DNA of 34,600 nucleotides, taken from positions 1-34,600 of the IMG/VR virus record IMGVR_UViG_3300031673_000258, one strand, 5' to 3'. Positions 7,326-13,548 of the stretch are shown here, piece by piece. Each line of letters opens with the position of its first letter. The first letter of the stretch is position 1. The stretch is from a virus. The notes beneath the pieces were generated by a model. The model worked only from the letters and a program-made list of their open reading frames with translations. It was not told where the DNA came from and did not search any database. Position numbers and translations under genes: made by a program.

Positions 7326-8449
7326 GATGCTTTAGCCTCCTCTTTTGTGTTAAGAACTGCTTCTTTGATGTTCTTGCAGATTTCTTTGTAATCTGCTACT
7401 GATACATCCAGTGAAGATTTATACCCAGCTTTTACACATACGTCATGGATGGTCGCATGGTCTTTACATAACACATAGAAATATTTTCTTTGCTCTTCTG
7501 TTATCCTCGGGTATTCAATTTCATCCTCAGGGAATGAACCATCTTTGAGGTAATCAGCAATTATTTGTTTGATTGCTTCAAGGTCTGTCACTTTTATATC
7601 TTTAGAATGAGTGTAATTGAAGCGTTTTAATGCCATTATGTTATACAACAGCTTCGTGTCACGGTTAGCAGAAATGAACAGGTCTTGTATCTGTTTATCA
7701 TCAATTGTGGCTGGAAGTATTTCGCCTGTACCTGGGTCAACTATTTCTGTCTTTGCTTTTATATCTGCTTCTAGCTTGCCCTCAATAACCTCGACTTCTA
7801 TTGCTTTTAATTCTGGCTCGTCTGGTATCATATGACTCATTTCTTCTGTTGTAACCAGTCCGCTTATGCCGAATTGCCTTTTAAGTGCAAACACTTCTGC
7901 TACTTTTATTATCATAGCTGTGGGATATTGCTTCCAGGTAGTGGATTTATCAGTGCGGTATTCTTCGATTGGTACATAAGATATAACAGGTTTCTTTTTT
8001 GCATGGTCAACCTTTGCCCAGGCTCCGATAATTTTTCCTCTCTTGGATCCAAATTGATGAGTAACCTTATAATTTTCTGCATCAATTTCAAATTTATCTC
8101 CTTCGCAAACTGCCATAGATAATATGCCCATAAAGCTTACATCTCTTTGTGCTACTTTCAGATATCCGTCACGAGATGTATATATAAGTGTTTCTGCCTT
8201 ACTATAATCAACTGTTCCATCTTTTAACCTGGGATAATCCCAGTTACCCCTATTATCTTTTTGCTTTTTAACTGACTTGATAAACCATATTTCTTTCAAG
8301 AAAGGGTCAAGACCGTATTTTTCGGCAATTGTAGTAAACATTGCAAGCTCGTCATCATTAGCACCTTTGGCTATCTGCGATTTTATAACCTTGATTTGCT
8401 CCTGCGTGAAGGCAAATCCTTCGTTGTACTGTATAAGTGCATTATCCAT
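7322..8449 (-). CDS. bet: Bet/RecT-type single-strand annealing protein
   Basis: The 375-residue product matches phage recombination protein Bet. Family blocks include FTTIAEKYGLDPFLKEIWFI, TSRDGYLKVAQ, IGAWAKV and VFALKRQFGISGLVTTEEM. Such proteins coat and anneal complementary single strands in homologous recombination. The C-terminal 150 residues are acidic, with a probable regulatory or partner-binding role. The gene stands between the Gam-like gene and ssb, a classic recombination block. I see no separate exonuclease beside it; the VRR-NUC protein is the only nuclease in the operon. Confidence 0.92.
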   Translation of the reverse strand: MDNALIQYNEGFAFTQEQIKVIKSQIAKGANDDELAMFTTIAEKYGLDPFLKEIWFIKSVKKQKDNRGNWDYPRLKDGTVDYSKAETLIYTSRDGYLKVAQRDVSFMGILSMAVCEGDKFEIDAENYKVTHQFGSKRGKIIGAWAKVDHAKKKPVISYVPIEEYRTDKSTTWKQYPTAMIIKVAEVFALKRQFGISGLVTTEEMSHMIPDEPELKAIEVEVIEGKLEADIKAKTEIVDPGTGEILPATIDDKQIQDLFISANRDTKLLYNIMALKRFNYTHSKDIKVTDLEAIKQIIADYLKDGSFPEDEIEYPRITEEQRKYFYVLCKDHATIHDVCVKAGYKSSLDVSVADYKEICKNIKEAVLNTKEEAKAS

Positions 8450-8467
8450 AATATTTATTCCTCCTTG

Positions 8468-9001
8468 TTATAATTCAATCTCGAATTTATCCGGCTTAGT
8501 TTCAATCTTAATGCCTGGGATAACTTCTCCATCACTGTCGATTGCCTCAGCACCCTTTACCGTGATAGTTTCCTTTAACTCTGCCCACTTAACAGTTTCC
8601 TTGACCTGTACATAGTTCTCAGTTCCTCCATTATCCTTGACCCACTGGAGAAGCTTTTCATCATCTTTGATATAGTCGACGCCACCAAATTTCTTTTTAA
8701 GTTTGCCTGAAGGAAGAGTGTAAGTTTCCTGCGTTTTAGTTGCTTTCCTTGGTACAGTCTCAAAGTACTGTTGTAACTGACTTCTCAACCATGATGTGTG
8801 CTGTTCATAATCCTTATTAGCTTTTTCAATTTTTGATTTGTAAGTATCAATCATGTTCTGACAAAGTATTTCCATTCTTGCCAATTCTGCTGCTTCTTCT
8901 CTGATCTTTGACAATGCCCATTCTGCTGCTTTGTCGTCTTTCACTGTAAATCCTTCTGTTTCTACTACCTCATTAACAATGTTCATTGCTAAATTTTCCA
9001 T
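8468..9001 (-). CDS. Host-nuclease inhibitor Gam-like protein
   Basis: The product is 177 residues from ATG 9001, which follows GGAGG at good spacing. The N-terminal half is a long helical or coiled-coil region (AAEWALSKIREEAAELARME onward). It is followed by TQETYTLPSGKLKKKFGG, DDEKLLQWVKDNG and VKETVKWAELK, which are hallmarks of the Gram-positive Gam-like family. Such proteins are thought to bind DNA ends and block host RecBCD/AddAB nuclease. Its position before bet supports that role. Confidence 0.85.
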   Translation of the reverse strand: MENLAMNIVNEVVETEGFTVKDDKAAEWALSKIREEAAELARMEILCQNMIDTYKSKIEKANKDYEQHTSWLRSQLQQYFETVPRKATKTQETYTLPSGKLKKKFGGVDYIKDDEKLLQWVKDNGGTENYVQVKETVKWAELKETITVKGAEAIDSDGEVIPGIKIETKPDKFEIEL

Positions 9002-9026
9002 TCTCGTATCCTCCAATATTTTTTAT

Positions 9027-9236
9027 TTATACTGCTATCTTCACGACTGGTTTTTCCACTCCCATAAACCAGTCACACCATTCGTTATCTTCCTGCTGTC
9101 TTTCCTCTGTCCTGCATAGATGTATATATCCGTCTAAAAATCTTATATAATTCCATGCTGTGAGTTGATGTGTTTCAAATTCAATATCTATATCATCAGG
9201 CTCTTGTAATTCCATGTAATTACTGTATCCGTACAT
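9027..9236 (-). CDS. Small hypothetical early protein
   Basis: The 69-residue acidic product has a GGAGGTG ribosome binding site seven bases before its ATG. It is rich in aromatic residues and contains two Cys (LCRTEE and WCDWF). No family is recognised. It lies directly upstream of the Gam-like gene in the early operon. Confidence 0.62.
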   Translation of the reverse strand: MYGYSNYMELQEPDDIDIEFETHQLTAWNYIRFLDGYIHLCRTEERQQEDNEWCDWFMGVEKPVVKIAV

Positions 9237-9329
9237 TTGACACCTCCATTATGTGTTTTGGGGCAGCTTGTCCACTGCCACCTTGACAAATTGCAGAAAA
9301 TATGAGAATCTATATAAATAGTAGTGGTG

Positions 9330-9500
9330 TTATAAAAGTCCTTTGTCTTCGCGGATGAGGGCTTTTACTTTTGCTCCTGGAAATTTTCTGACAATGTTTC
9401 TTGCGAATACTTCTGATACAAATCGCCTTGCGTAGTCCAGCTCTGTCACCCAGCAACCGAACTTGTTTAGATAGTTGTTTCCTTTTTTAATCACGTACAC
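9330..9500 (-). CDS. Small basic hypothetical protein, GTG start
   Basis: The 56-residue product reads from GTG 9498-9500, with GGAGG nine bases upstream, to TAA at 9330. It overlaps the 3' end of the neighbouring gene by 14 bp. It is basic and contains FVSEVFARNIVRKFPGAKV. The family is not recognised. About 90 bp with no gene separate it from the next coding region. Confidence 0.55.
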   Translation of the reverse strand: MYVIKKGNNYLNKFGCWVTELDYARRFVSEVFARNIVRKFPGAKVKALIREDKGLL

Positions 9501-9720
9501 TGCACTTCACCTCCTTACATTCCCTTATTTTTTGAATGTTTTCCTTTGCTGCTTTTCTAAACATTTCCACTTCCCACTTGTTTATGACACCCATTTTCTT
9601 TTCAAATGCCTTAAGTGCTTTCACCTTACCTAGATTTGATTTCAAAGCCTGTTTCTCTACTTCTAGTGTGTTTGTTTTCTGTGCCATTTCATACACCCCA
9701 TTTTCATAAGATGTAACCAT
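9487..9720 (-). CDS. Small helical hypothetical protein
   Basis: The 77-residue product begins at ATG 9720 after AGGGGAT; an in-frame ATG at 9687 with GGGGTG before it is an alternative start. The sequence is Lys/Glu-rich and almost wholly helical (TLEVEKQALKSNLGKVKALK onward), probably a short coiled coil. The family is not recognised. It overlaps the following 56-residue gene. Confidence 0.58.
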   Translation of the reverse strand: MVTSYENGVYEMAQKTNTLEVEKQALKSNLGKVKALKAFEKKMGVINKWEVEMFRKAAKENIQKIRECKEVKCSVRD

Positions 9721-9723
9721 CAA

Positions 9724-9876
9724 CTAATCCCCTATGTCCCTTTTACGCTTACATGCTTCATAATGGCAGTCCCTAACAGAACCACAGTCATACAAGATAG
9801 TCATTATCTGTTCAATCCTTGCCTTTCTTTCCCTAGCTGCTTTCCTTTTCTGCAAAAGTTTCAGCAACCACTTCAT
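9724..9876 (-). CDS. 50-residue basic protein
   Basis: The ATG at 9876 is preceded by AGAAGGGGGTGGGG, a strong ribosome binding site that lies inside the end of the XRE gene. The product is highly basic (KLLQKRKAARERKARIEQI) with two Cys in the C-terminal third (YDCGSVRDC). The frame overlaps the regulator gene by 44 bp and stops one base before the next start region. Spacing and binding site support it as a real gene. The function is unknown. Confidence 0.6.
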   Translation of the reverse strand: MKWLLKLLQKRKAARERKARIEQIMTILYDCGSVRDCHYEACKRKRDIGD

Positions 9877-10096
9877 TTTCCCCACCCCCTTCTATTTCGA
9901 AAAGTTCGTCAAAAGTTTTTTGAAAACTTTCACACAGAATTTTTGCTGTCTTTGGGTGAACATATTTTGTATGGCCTGTTTCGATGTAATTATATGTAGC
10001 ACGATGTATTTTATCTTGAGTAATTTCAGAGATGGTTAAGCCATTTTTTATTTTTAGAATTTTAAAAAGGGAATTGTTTTTTACTTTTATTCGCAT
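9833..10096 (-). CDS. XRE-family transcriptional regulator
   Basis: The 87-residue product has a Cro/C1-type helix-turn-helix at about residues 10-65. It runs LFKILKIKNGLTISEITQDK, then HRATYNYIETGHTKYVHPKTA, then the closing FQKTFDELFE typical of this family. The ATG has GGGAGG eight bases upstream and a promoter at 10117-10145. As first gene of the early operon it probably controls the divergent region, acting as repressor or Cro-like switch. There is no second, larger C1-type repressor in the window. Confidence 0.85.
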   Translation of the reverse strand: MRIKVKNNSLFKILKIKNGLTISEITQDKIHRATYNYIETGHTKYVHPKTAKILCESFQKTFDELFEIEGGGENEVVAETFAEKESS

Positions 10097-10116
10097 GTTT
10101 TCGACCTCCCAAATAC

Positions 10117-10145
10117 ATTATATTTGACATCACTCGACAATGCAA
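10117..10145 (-). promoter_or_regulatory. Promoter of the early operon
   Basis: On the minus strand a perfect TATAAT (10122-10117) is 17 bp from TTGCAT (10145-10140). Transcription would start just ahead of the XRE gene. An imperfect TTG...CAA symmetry overlaps the spacer and may be a regulator site. Confidence 0.68.
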
Positions 10146-10188
10146 GACCTATTTTTCACTTTATCAAAAATAATCTCAAACGCTGTCG

Positions 10189-10200
10189 TATCAATTGATA
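10189..10200. promoter_or_regulatory. Palindromic candidate operator
   Basis: TATCAATTGATA is a perfect 12-bp palindrome lying between the divergent promoters. Its position about 45 bp upstream of the early promoter suggests a binding site for the XRE or ribbon-helix-helix protein. No second exact copy is seen, so the call is tentative. Confidence 0.4.
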
Positions 10201-10281
10201 TACAGTCTGATTATAATGTAAAAATTATCAATAAATATATGTATTTGTAAATTACGGTAAATTTTTGTCGAATGCAGACAC

Positions 10282-10395
10282 AAAAAAAAGCCCCATCTAT
10301 AGAGGCTACACATAATACGACTTATTTCCCTTGATTTGTCTATTTTATTATGATACACTGGATAGTTTCAATCCTTGTTTTAATGGATTATGTTC
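10282..10395 (-). ncRNA. Candidate RNA anti-CRISPR: solitary CRISPR-repeat-like unit
   Basis: Predicted minus-strand RNA of about 114 nt. The first 31 nt (10395-10365) look like one CRISPR repeat: GAAC lead, stem AATCC, 10-nt A-rich loop, stem GGATT, then GAAAC, so the 3' end reads ATTGAAAC, the tag common in type I and III repeats. About 57 nt of AT-rich sequence follow. An intrinsic terminator ends it: AGCCTC, 7-nt loop, GGGGCT, then seven T (10307-10282). No second repeat or cas gene is present. Phages are known to carry solitary repeat units whose RNA hijacks Cas proteins (Racr). Identity here is inferred from structure only. Confidence 0.55.
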
Positions 10396-10401
10396 TGTAG
10401 C

Positions 10402-10429
10402 ATAATATGTCAATGATTAATTTTGTTAA
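10402..10429 (-). promoter_or_regulatory. Promoter of the candidate small RNA
   Basis: Minus-strand TTAACA (10429-10424) and TATTAT (10407-10402) are separated by 16 bp, each one base from consensus. A start seven bases downstream falls on G at 10395, the first base of the repeat-like unit. An alternative TTGACA at 10413-10408 pairs with CATAAT at only 15 bp and would cut into the repeat. Confidence 0.6.
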
Positions 10430-10454
10430 ATAGTCGTTAATTCCAGTATATAAC

Positions 10455-10483
10455 TTGTATTTGGGCATATTGTGAGGTATAAT
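10455..10483 (+). promoter_or_regulatory. Promoter of the plus-strand accessory operon
   Basis: TTGTAT (10455-10460) and a perfect TATAAT (10478-10483) are spaced 17 bp apart, closely followed by AGGAGGTGG at 10490-10498 and the ATG at 10503. The short leader means the first gene may be translated from a nearly leader-free message. Confidence 0.8.
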
Positions 10484-10502
10484 ATATTCAGGAGGTGGCT
10501 AT

Positions 10503-10646
10503 ATGGCGTCGAATAAAAAGACAACTATCAGGTTATTGGAAGACACGAAAGAAAAACTGAAAAAAGAAGCATCTGAAAAAGGTATCACAATGAATGCGCT
10601 TATCAACCTGAGACTTGCAGAAACGCAACAAAAAACAGGAACGTAA
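10503..10646 (+). CDS. Arc/CopG-type ribbon-helix-helix protein
   Basis: The 47-residue product has the compact pattern of Arc-like repressors: a short strand (KKTTIRLL), helix A (EDTKEKLKKEASEKG), and helix B (TMNALINLRLAETQ). It is the first gene of the plus operon, directly behind its promoter, and therefore a likely autoregulator of this cluster. The ribosome binding site is near perfect. A similar fold is suspected in the plus-strand gene at 254-637. Confidence 0.8.
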   Translation: MASNKKTTIRLLEDTKEKLKKEASEKGITMNALINLRLAETQQKTGT

Positions 10647-10681
10647 GCTCTACCCTACTATTAGATGAAAGGAGAAAAAGG

Positions 10682-10852
10682 ATGATTGATAGAGATTATG
10701 ATGATTATTATTTAGTGTGTGATAATTGCGGGCGCCAAGTTGATGAACCTTTTGATAGCTGGGAAAAAGCAGTTGAAGCAAAAAAAGAAAATGGATATAC
10801 AAGTAAAAAGTATGGTAATGGATGGAAAGATTTATGTCCAGAGTGTAAATAA
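10682..10852 (+). CDS. Small zinc-ribbon protein
   Basis: The 56-residue product has two Cys pairs, CDNC near the N-terminus and CPEC at the extreme C-terminus, separated by about 36 residues. This suggests a single zinc-bound fold. The ATG follows GAAAGGAGAAAAAGG. The same leader plus ATGATTGAT recurs at 11115-11136 inside the next gene, a sign of local duplication. The function is unknown; small acidic proteins in a phage accessory cluster are often anti-defence factors, but nothing here proves that. Confidence 0.65.
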   Translation: MIDRDYDDYYLVCDNCGRQVDEPFDSWEKAVEAKKENGYTSKKYGNGWKDLCPECK

Positions 10853-10890
10853 AAGGCTCTCCCCTACCTGAGCCGGAAAGGATGGAATGG

Positions 10891-11184
10891 ATGAATAAGT
10901 ATGCAATTGCAGTACACACAGAATGGGATCACACTAACACACTTAAAACTATTATAGCAAATAGTAGCCTAGAAGCCGTACAGAAGCTATGTAAGTTGTT
11001 ATCTCAAGAACACGAAATAAAGTACGTGCCATTTTGCAACATATCAGAATATGAAGATTATTTTGCTAGTTGTGACATGTATTTGAGCGAACCGTTAAAA
11101 TTAGGACATCTTAGAAAGGAGAAAAAGATGATTGATTGGAAATGTGAAGTATGCGGAGAACCTTGCCCCGATTATATGGAGTAA
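10891..11184 (+). CDS. Small protein with C-terminal Cys cluster
   Basis: The product is 97 residues from ATG 10891; an in-frame ATG at 10882 abuts the AAAGG binding site too closely. The N-terminal part (KYAIAVHTEWDHTNTLKTII) reads like a small alpha/beta fold. The last 18 residues carry WKCEVCGEPC. These residues begin with an internal ATG at 11128 that has its own GAAAGGAGAAAAAG leader, matching the previous gene's start. The tail may be a captured neighbour gene or a second product. The family is not recognised. Confidence 0.62.
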   Translation: MNKYAIAVHTEWDHTNTLKTIIANSSLEAVQKLCKLLSQEHEIKYVPFCNISEYEDYFASCDMYLSEPLKLGHLRKEKKMIDWKCEVCGEPCPDYME

Positions 11185-11202
11185 AGAAAGGTGGTGAGTA
11201 GG

Positions 11203-11451
11203 TTGAGGGTATGGAAGATAACAATGGACTGCGATAATGGTCACGGTGGTTATTATGTTGATGATCCCGAATGTCTAGAACCAGAATTTGAAGAATGTTG
11301 CGAAATTACAAAAGAAGCAATTGAGGAATTCACACAAAAATCAAAACAAATGGAAGTTGGACAAGTTTTATCCTTAGGATGTTTTGATGTTACTTGTTCA
11401 GATATAGAAAAAAATGAACTCAATAACCTGCTTGAGTTCTCAGGCTGGTAA
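11203..11451 (+). CDS. Small acidic Cys-rich protein, TTG start
   Basis: The 82-residue product most likely starts at TTG 11203. The leader AAAGGTGGTGAGTAGG before it is nearly identical to that before the 11609 and 11827 genes. GTG 11191 is in frame but overlaps the binding site. Sequence features are CDNGHGGYYVDDPECLEPEFEECC read in pieces and an acidic helix. No family is recognised. Confidence 0.6.
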   Translation: MRVWKITMDCDNGHGGYYVDDPECLEPEFEECCEITKEAIEEFTQKSKQMEVGQVLSLGCFDVTCSDIEKNELNNLLEFSGW

Positions 11452-11506
11452 ATAAAAGGAACTCCCCTACTCTACGTGGGATGATAATTGAAAGGTGGTG
11501 TAGGAT

Positions 11507-11590
11507 ATGAACATTGAAGATTATTATGACCCAAGAATAATTATCCATTTTGCAAATACTGATGGATATACAATGGATTTAGATTTATAA
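11507..11590 (+). CDS. Very small protein (27 residues)
   Basis: The ATG at 11507 has AAAGGTGGTGTAGG just upstream, the same leader type as its neighbours. The product is acidic and aromatic (MNIEDYYDPRIIIHF...). Its support is the conserved leader and tight packing; coding is plausible but not certain. The 55 bp before it include a CTCCCCTAC motif seen in other gaps of this operon. Confidence 0.42.
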   Translation: MNIEDYYDPRIIIHFANTDGYTMDLDL

Positions 11591-11608
11591 GAAAGGTGGC
11601 GAGTAGGA

Positions 11609-11824
11609 ATGAATGATTTATGTGGGATTTGCAAGAAAGAAATAAAGCCTGGAGACTTGCGTAAAAATTGCTTCCTTGCAAATTATCATCACGTTTGTTG
11701 GTATGATGGTCATGTTGTAGCATGGACAAAAGAAAAGGCAATTGATTATTTATGTTCAATCGGAATGACCCCGGAGCAGTATAAGATTTTATTTTATGCT
11801 TATGAAAAGAAAGGTGGCGAGTAG
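11609..11824 (+). CDS. Small zinc-finger-like protein
   Basis: The 71-residue product begins with CGICKKEI and continues through LRKNC and YHHVCW, a LIM or treble-clef-like set of Cys/His ligands. Its C-terminal half (AWTKEKAIDYLCSIGMTPEQ, then YKILF) is repeated almost unchanged in the next gene, showing a recent duplication. Its stop codon lies within the next gene's leader. Confidence 0.68.
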   Translation: MNDLCGICKKEIKPGDLRKNCFLANYHHVCWYDGHVVAWTKEKAIDYLCSIGMTPEQYKILFYAYEKKGGE

Positions 11825-11826
11825 GA

Positions 11827-11964
11827 TTGGATGAATATACTGAAATATGTAATAGCATAGAGGAAGCAGCATGGACAAAGGAAAAGGCTATTGAATACTT
11901 GATAAGTATAGGAATGACTCCAAACGAGTATAAAATACTTTATGAAGTAGAAACAACAAAATAG
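11827..11964 (+). CDS. Paralogue of the preceding gene's C-terminal half, TTG start
   Basis: The 45-residue product reads from TTG 11827 behind AAAGGTGGCGAGTAGG. Its AAWTKEKAIEYLISIGMTPN followed by EYKILYEVE aligns with the 3' half of the 11609 gene, while the zinc-finger half is missing. This is a partial tandem copy that keeps its own leader and is probably translated. The function is unknown. Confidence 0.6.
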   Translation: MDEYTEICNSIEEAAWTKEKAIEYLISIGMTPNEYKILYEVETTK

Positions 11965-12009
11965 GAGCCCTCCAAAACGCTATGTAAGTCAGGTTCCTAT
12001 CCGCACACA

Positions 12010-12050
12010 CCCAGTTAAGGGAGTATATGTATATTATATCCCCTACTGGG
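12010..12050 (+). other. Intercistronic RNA hairpin
   Basis: CCCAGT (12010-12015) pairs with ACTGGG (12045-12050). The stem continues with AGGGA/TCCCCT and TATAT pairing around a short AT-rich loop. No T-tract follows, so it is not a typical terminator. The right arm contains the TCCCCTACT motif found in other gaps of this operon. It may process or stabilise the message before the long gene at 12089. Confidence 0.5.
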
Positions 12051-12088
12051 CAAAAAAGTAAACTAAAATTTAAGGGGGATCAATAATT

Positions 12089-13288
12089 ATGAAAGATTTA
12101 CATCCAGGACTATTATTTTTAACATTCGTGGCAGGTATCGTAATATTAGCACTTAGTTCAGTATTTACTTACATATTTTTTACAACTCTTACACCTGGGT
12201 ATCTCGGAATATTACTGGGTGTATTTGGTGTATGTAACGATATTGGGAAAATTGCTTTCTTGCCCGCTACTGTATTATGTGTCATGGCAAATAGAAAGGG
12301 ATCGGCTGCCTTCTTTCTTTGTTTGTGGTTAGGTTGTTTTTCGATTAGCCTAGTAGCCAGTCAGGGTTTCGATTTGAACCAGAAAACAAAAATCAAAAAT
12401 GAGGCATTAACTACATCTGACGATTATAAAAGACAGCAAGCTTTGTTCGGAACTGAAAGTTCGAGCATTCAGGATTTAAAGAAAAGCATCACATCCCTTC
12501 GTTCTTCCAGAGACAAAGAAATCAAAAACAGTTCAGCTAACTTAAAAGGACAATTAGAAAATGCTCGTAGACTAGATTATATAACCACACCTGGTATTGG
12601 AGTAAATGCCATATCTGAAAAGATACGCAAGGCTGAGTCCTCTACTCGCTCTCGTATTGACTCTGATATAGCAATAAAGGAAAGACAGCTAAGACAAAAG
12701 GAAGCTGGATTAAATACTATTGATAAGGGCTTTGATAAAATGTCGAAGAACATTGACGCTACTGAGGGATTGATAACTTTCTCAAACTGGCTATCATCTG
12801 TAAGCGGACAGTATCCAGATAAAATAATAGGCTGGTTCTATATCTTCAAAAATGTATTCAGTGAGTTTTTGGGGCTAGGGTTGATAATGCTATCAGGGCT
12901 TGAGCTTAAACCTACCTCCCCTACCTCAAGAGAAATGAAGGAACCATCAAACAAACCAGGTATATTCAATAGATTAAAAAAATTCAGACCTTCTATGGCT
13001 ACAATAAAATCCAAGGTAACTCCTGAAAGTCAGTCCGGTACGAAACTACAAGACCACTACCCCACTCCAGAAGTTTCTAACGCAATTAAAGTTTATGCTT
13101 CTGCTGTCTTAAAAAATCCTAAGTCTGACAGGTCTTGCCCGGGGTTAACCACTATAGCCAAAAATACAACCCTTTCCCGGAATGATTTATTGAAAGCTAA
13201 GAGTTACCTGGAAGAAAAGAAAATACTGACAGTACAAGGAACTACCACGTATGTAAACGACGTAAATAAGCTAATGAGGTATACATAA
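12089..13288 (+). CDS. Membrane protein with coiled coil and C-terminal winged-helix-like domain
   Basis: The 399-residue product has three N-terminal hydrophobic segments (about 8-33, 37-66, 72-90). A long charged coiled coil follows (about 95-225), then a fourth hydrophobic segment (about 245-270). The C-terminal tail of about 130 residues ends in a winged-helix-like block (CPGLTTIAKNTTLSRNDLLK, then YLEEKKILTV). No family is recognised. The layout suggests a sensor or anchor that ties a DNA-binding domain to the membrane, perhaps for exclusion or partition. It is the largest gene of the accessory operon, and its ribosome binding site is AAGGGGG. Confidence 0.65.
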   Translation: MKDLHPGLLFLTFVAGIVILALSSVFTYIFFTTLTPGYLGILLGVFGVCNDIGKIAFLPATVLCVMANRKGSAAFFLCLWLGCFSISLVASQGFDLNQKTKIKNEALTTSDDYKRQQALFGTESSSIQDLKKSITSLRSSRDKEIKNSSANLKGQLENARRLDYITTPGIGVNAISEKIRKAESSTRSRIDSDIAIKERQLRQKEAGLNTIDKGFDKMSKNIDATEGLITFSNWLSSVSGQYPDKIIGWFYIFKNVFSEFLGLGLIMLSGLELKPTSPTSREMKEPSNKPGIFNRLKKFRPSMATIKSKVTPESQSGTKLQDHYPTPEVSNAIKVYASAVLKNPKSDRSCPGLTTIAKNTTLSRNDLLKAKSYLEEKKILTVQGTTTYVNDVNKLMRYT

Positions 13289-13345
13289 AACCTTGTAGCC
13301 TGTCGTATACAAACCTAAAATGAGAATCGAGAGGGAGGATAAATC

Positions 13346-13507
13346 ATGAAAGAAAATATAACAGTTGTATTTGAAGATAAAATAATAAAGTGCCTTCAAA
13401 TAGTAATAAAATATGGTTGCATAATATTTGAAACGCCTTATCATAGACTTTGCAATAAAAATGAGAGGGAGGGGAAGGGGAAGGTTACATTACAAAATTT
13501 TGAATAA
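13346..13507 (+). CDS. Small hypothetical protein at operon end
   Basis: The 53-residue product has an excellent GAGGGAGG site before ATG 13346 and stops at 13507, just before the operon terminator. It is hydrophobic in the middle (CLQIVIKYGCIIFETPY) and basic at the end. The family is not recognised. Confidence 0.5.
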   Translation: MKENITVVFEDKIIKCLQIVIKYGCIIFETPYHRLCNKNEREGKGKVTLQNFE

Positions 13508-13508
13508 C

Positions 13509-13543
13509 AAAAAGGCTATACACCAATAATGTATAGCCTTTTT
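13509..13543. terminator. Bidirectional terminator between accessory and late operons
   Basis: A perfect 13-bp inverted repeat (13509-13521 and 13531-13543) has a 9-nt loop, with A-tract on one side and T-tract on the other. It closes the plus operon after 13507 and the minus late operon after the amidase at 13549. Confidence 0.9.
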
Positions 13544-13548
13544 CATGC

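Noticed and set aside
9237-9329. A further tiny gene or promoter in the early operon gap
   Set aside because: No frame with a start and binding site; TTGACA on the plus strand has no matching -10.
10385-10413. TTGACA with CATAAT as promoter for the small RNA
   Set aside because: The 15-bp spacer is short and the start would fall inside the repeat-like unit; TTAACA-16-TATTAT places the start on its first base.
10270-10440. A CRISPR array
   Set aside because: Only one repeat-like unit is present and no second copy was seen on either side, so it is not an array.
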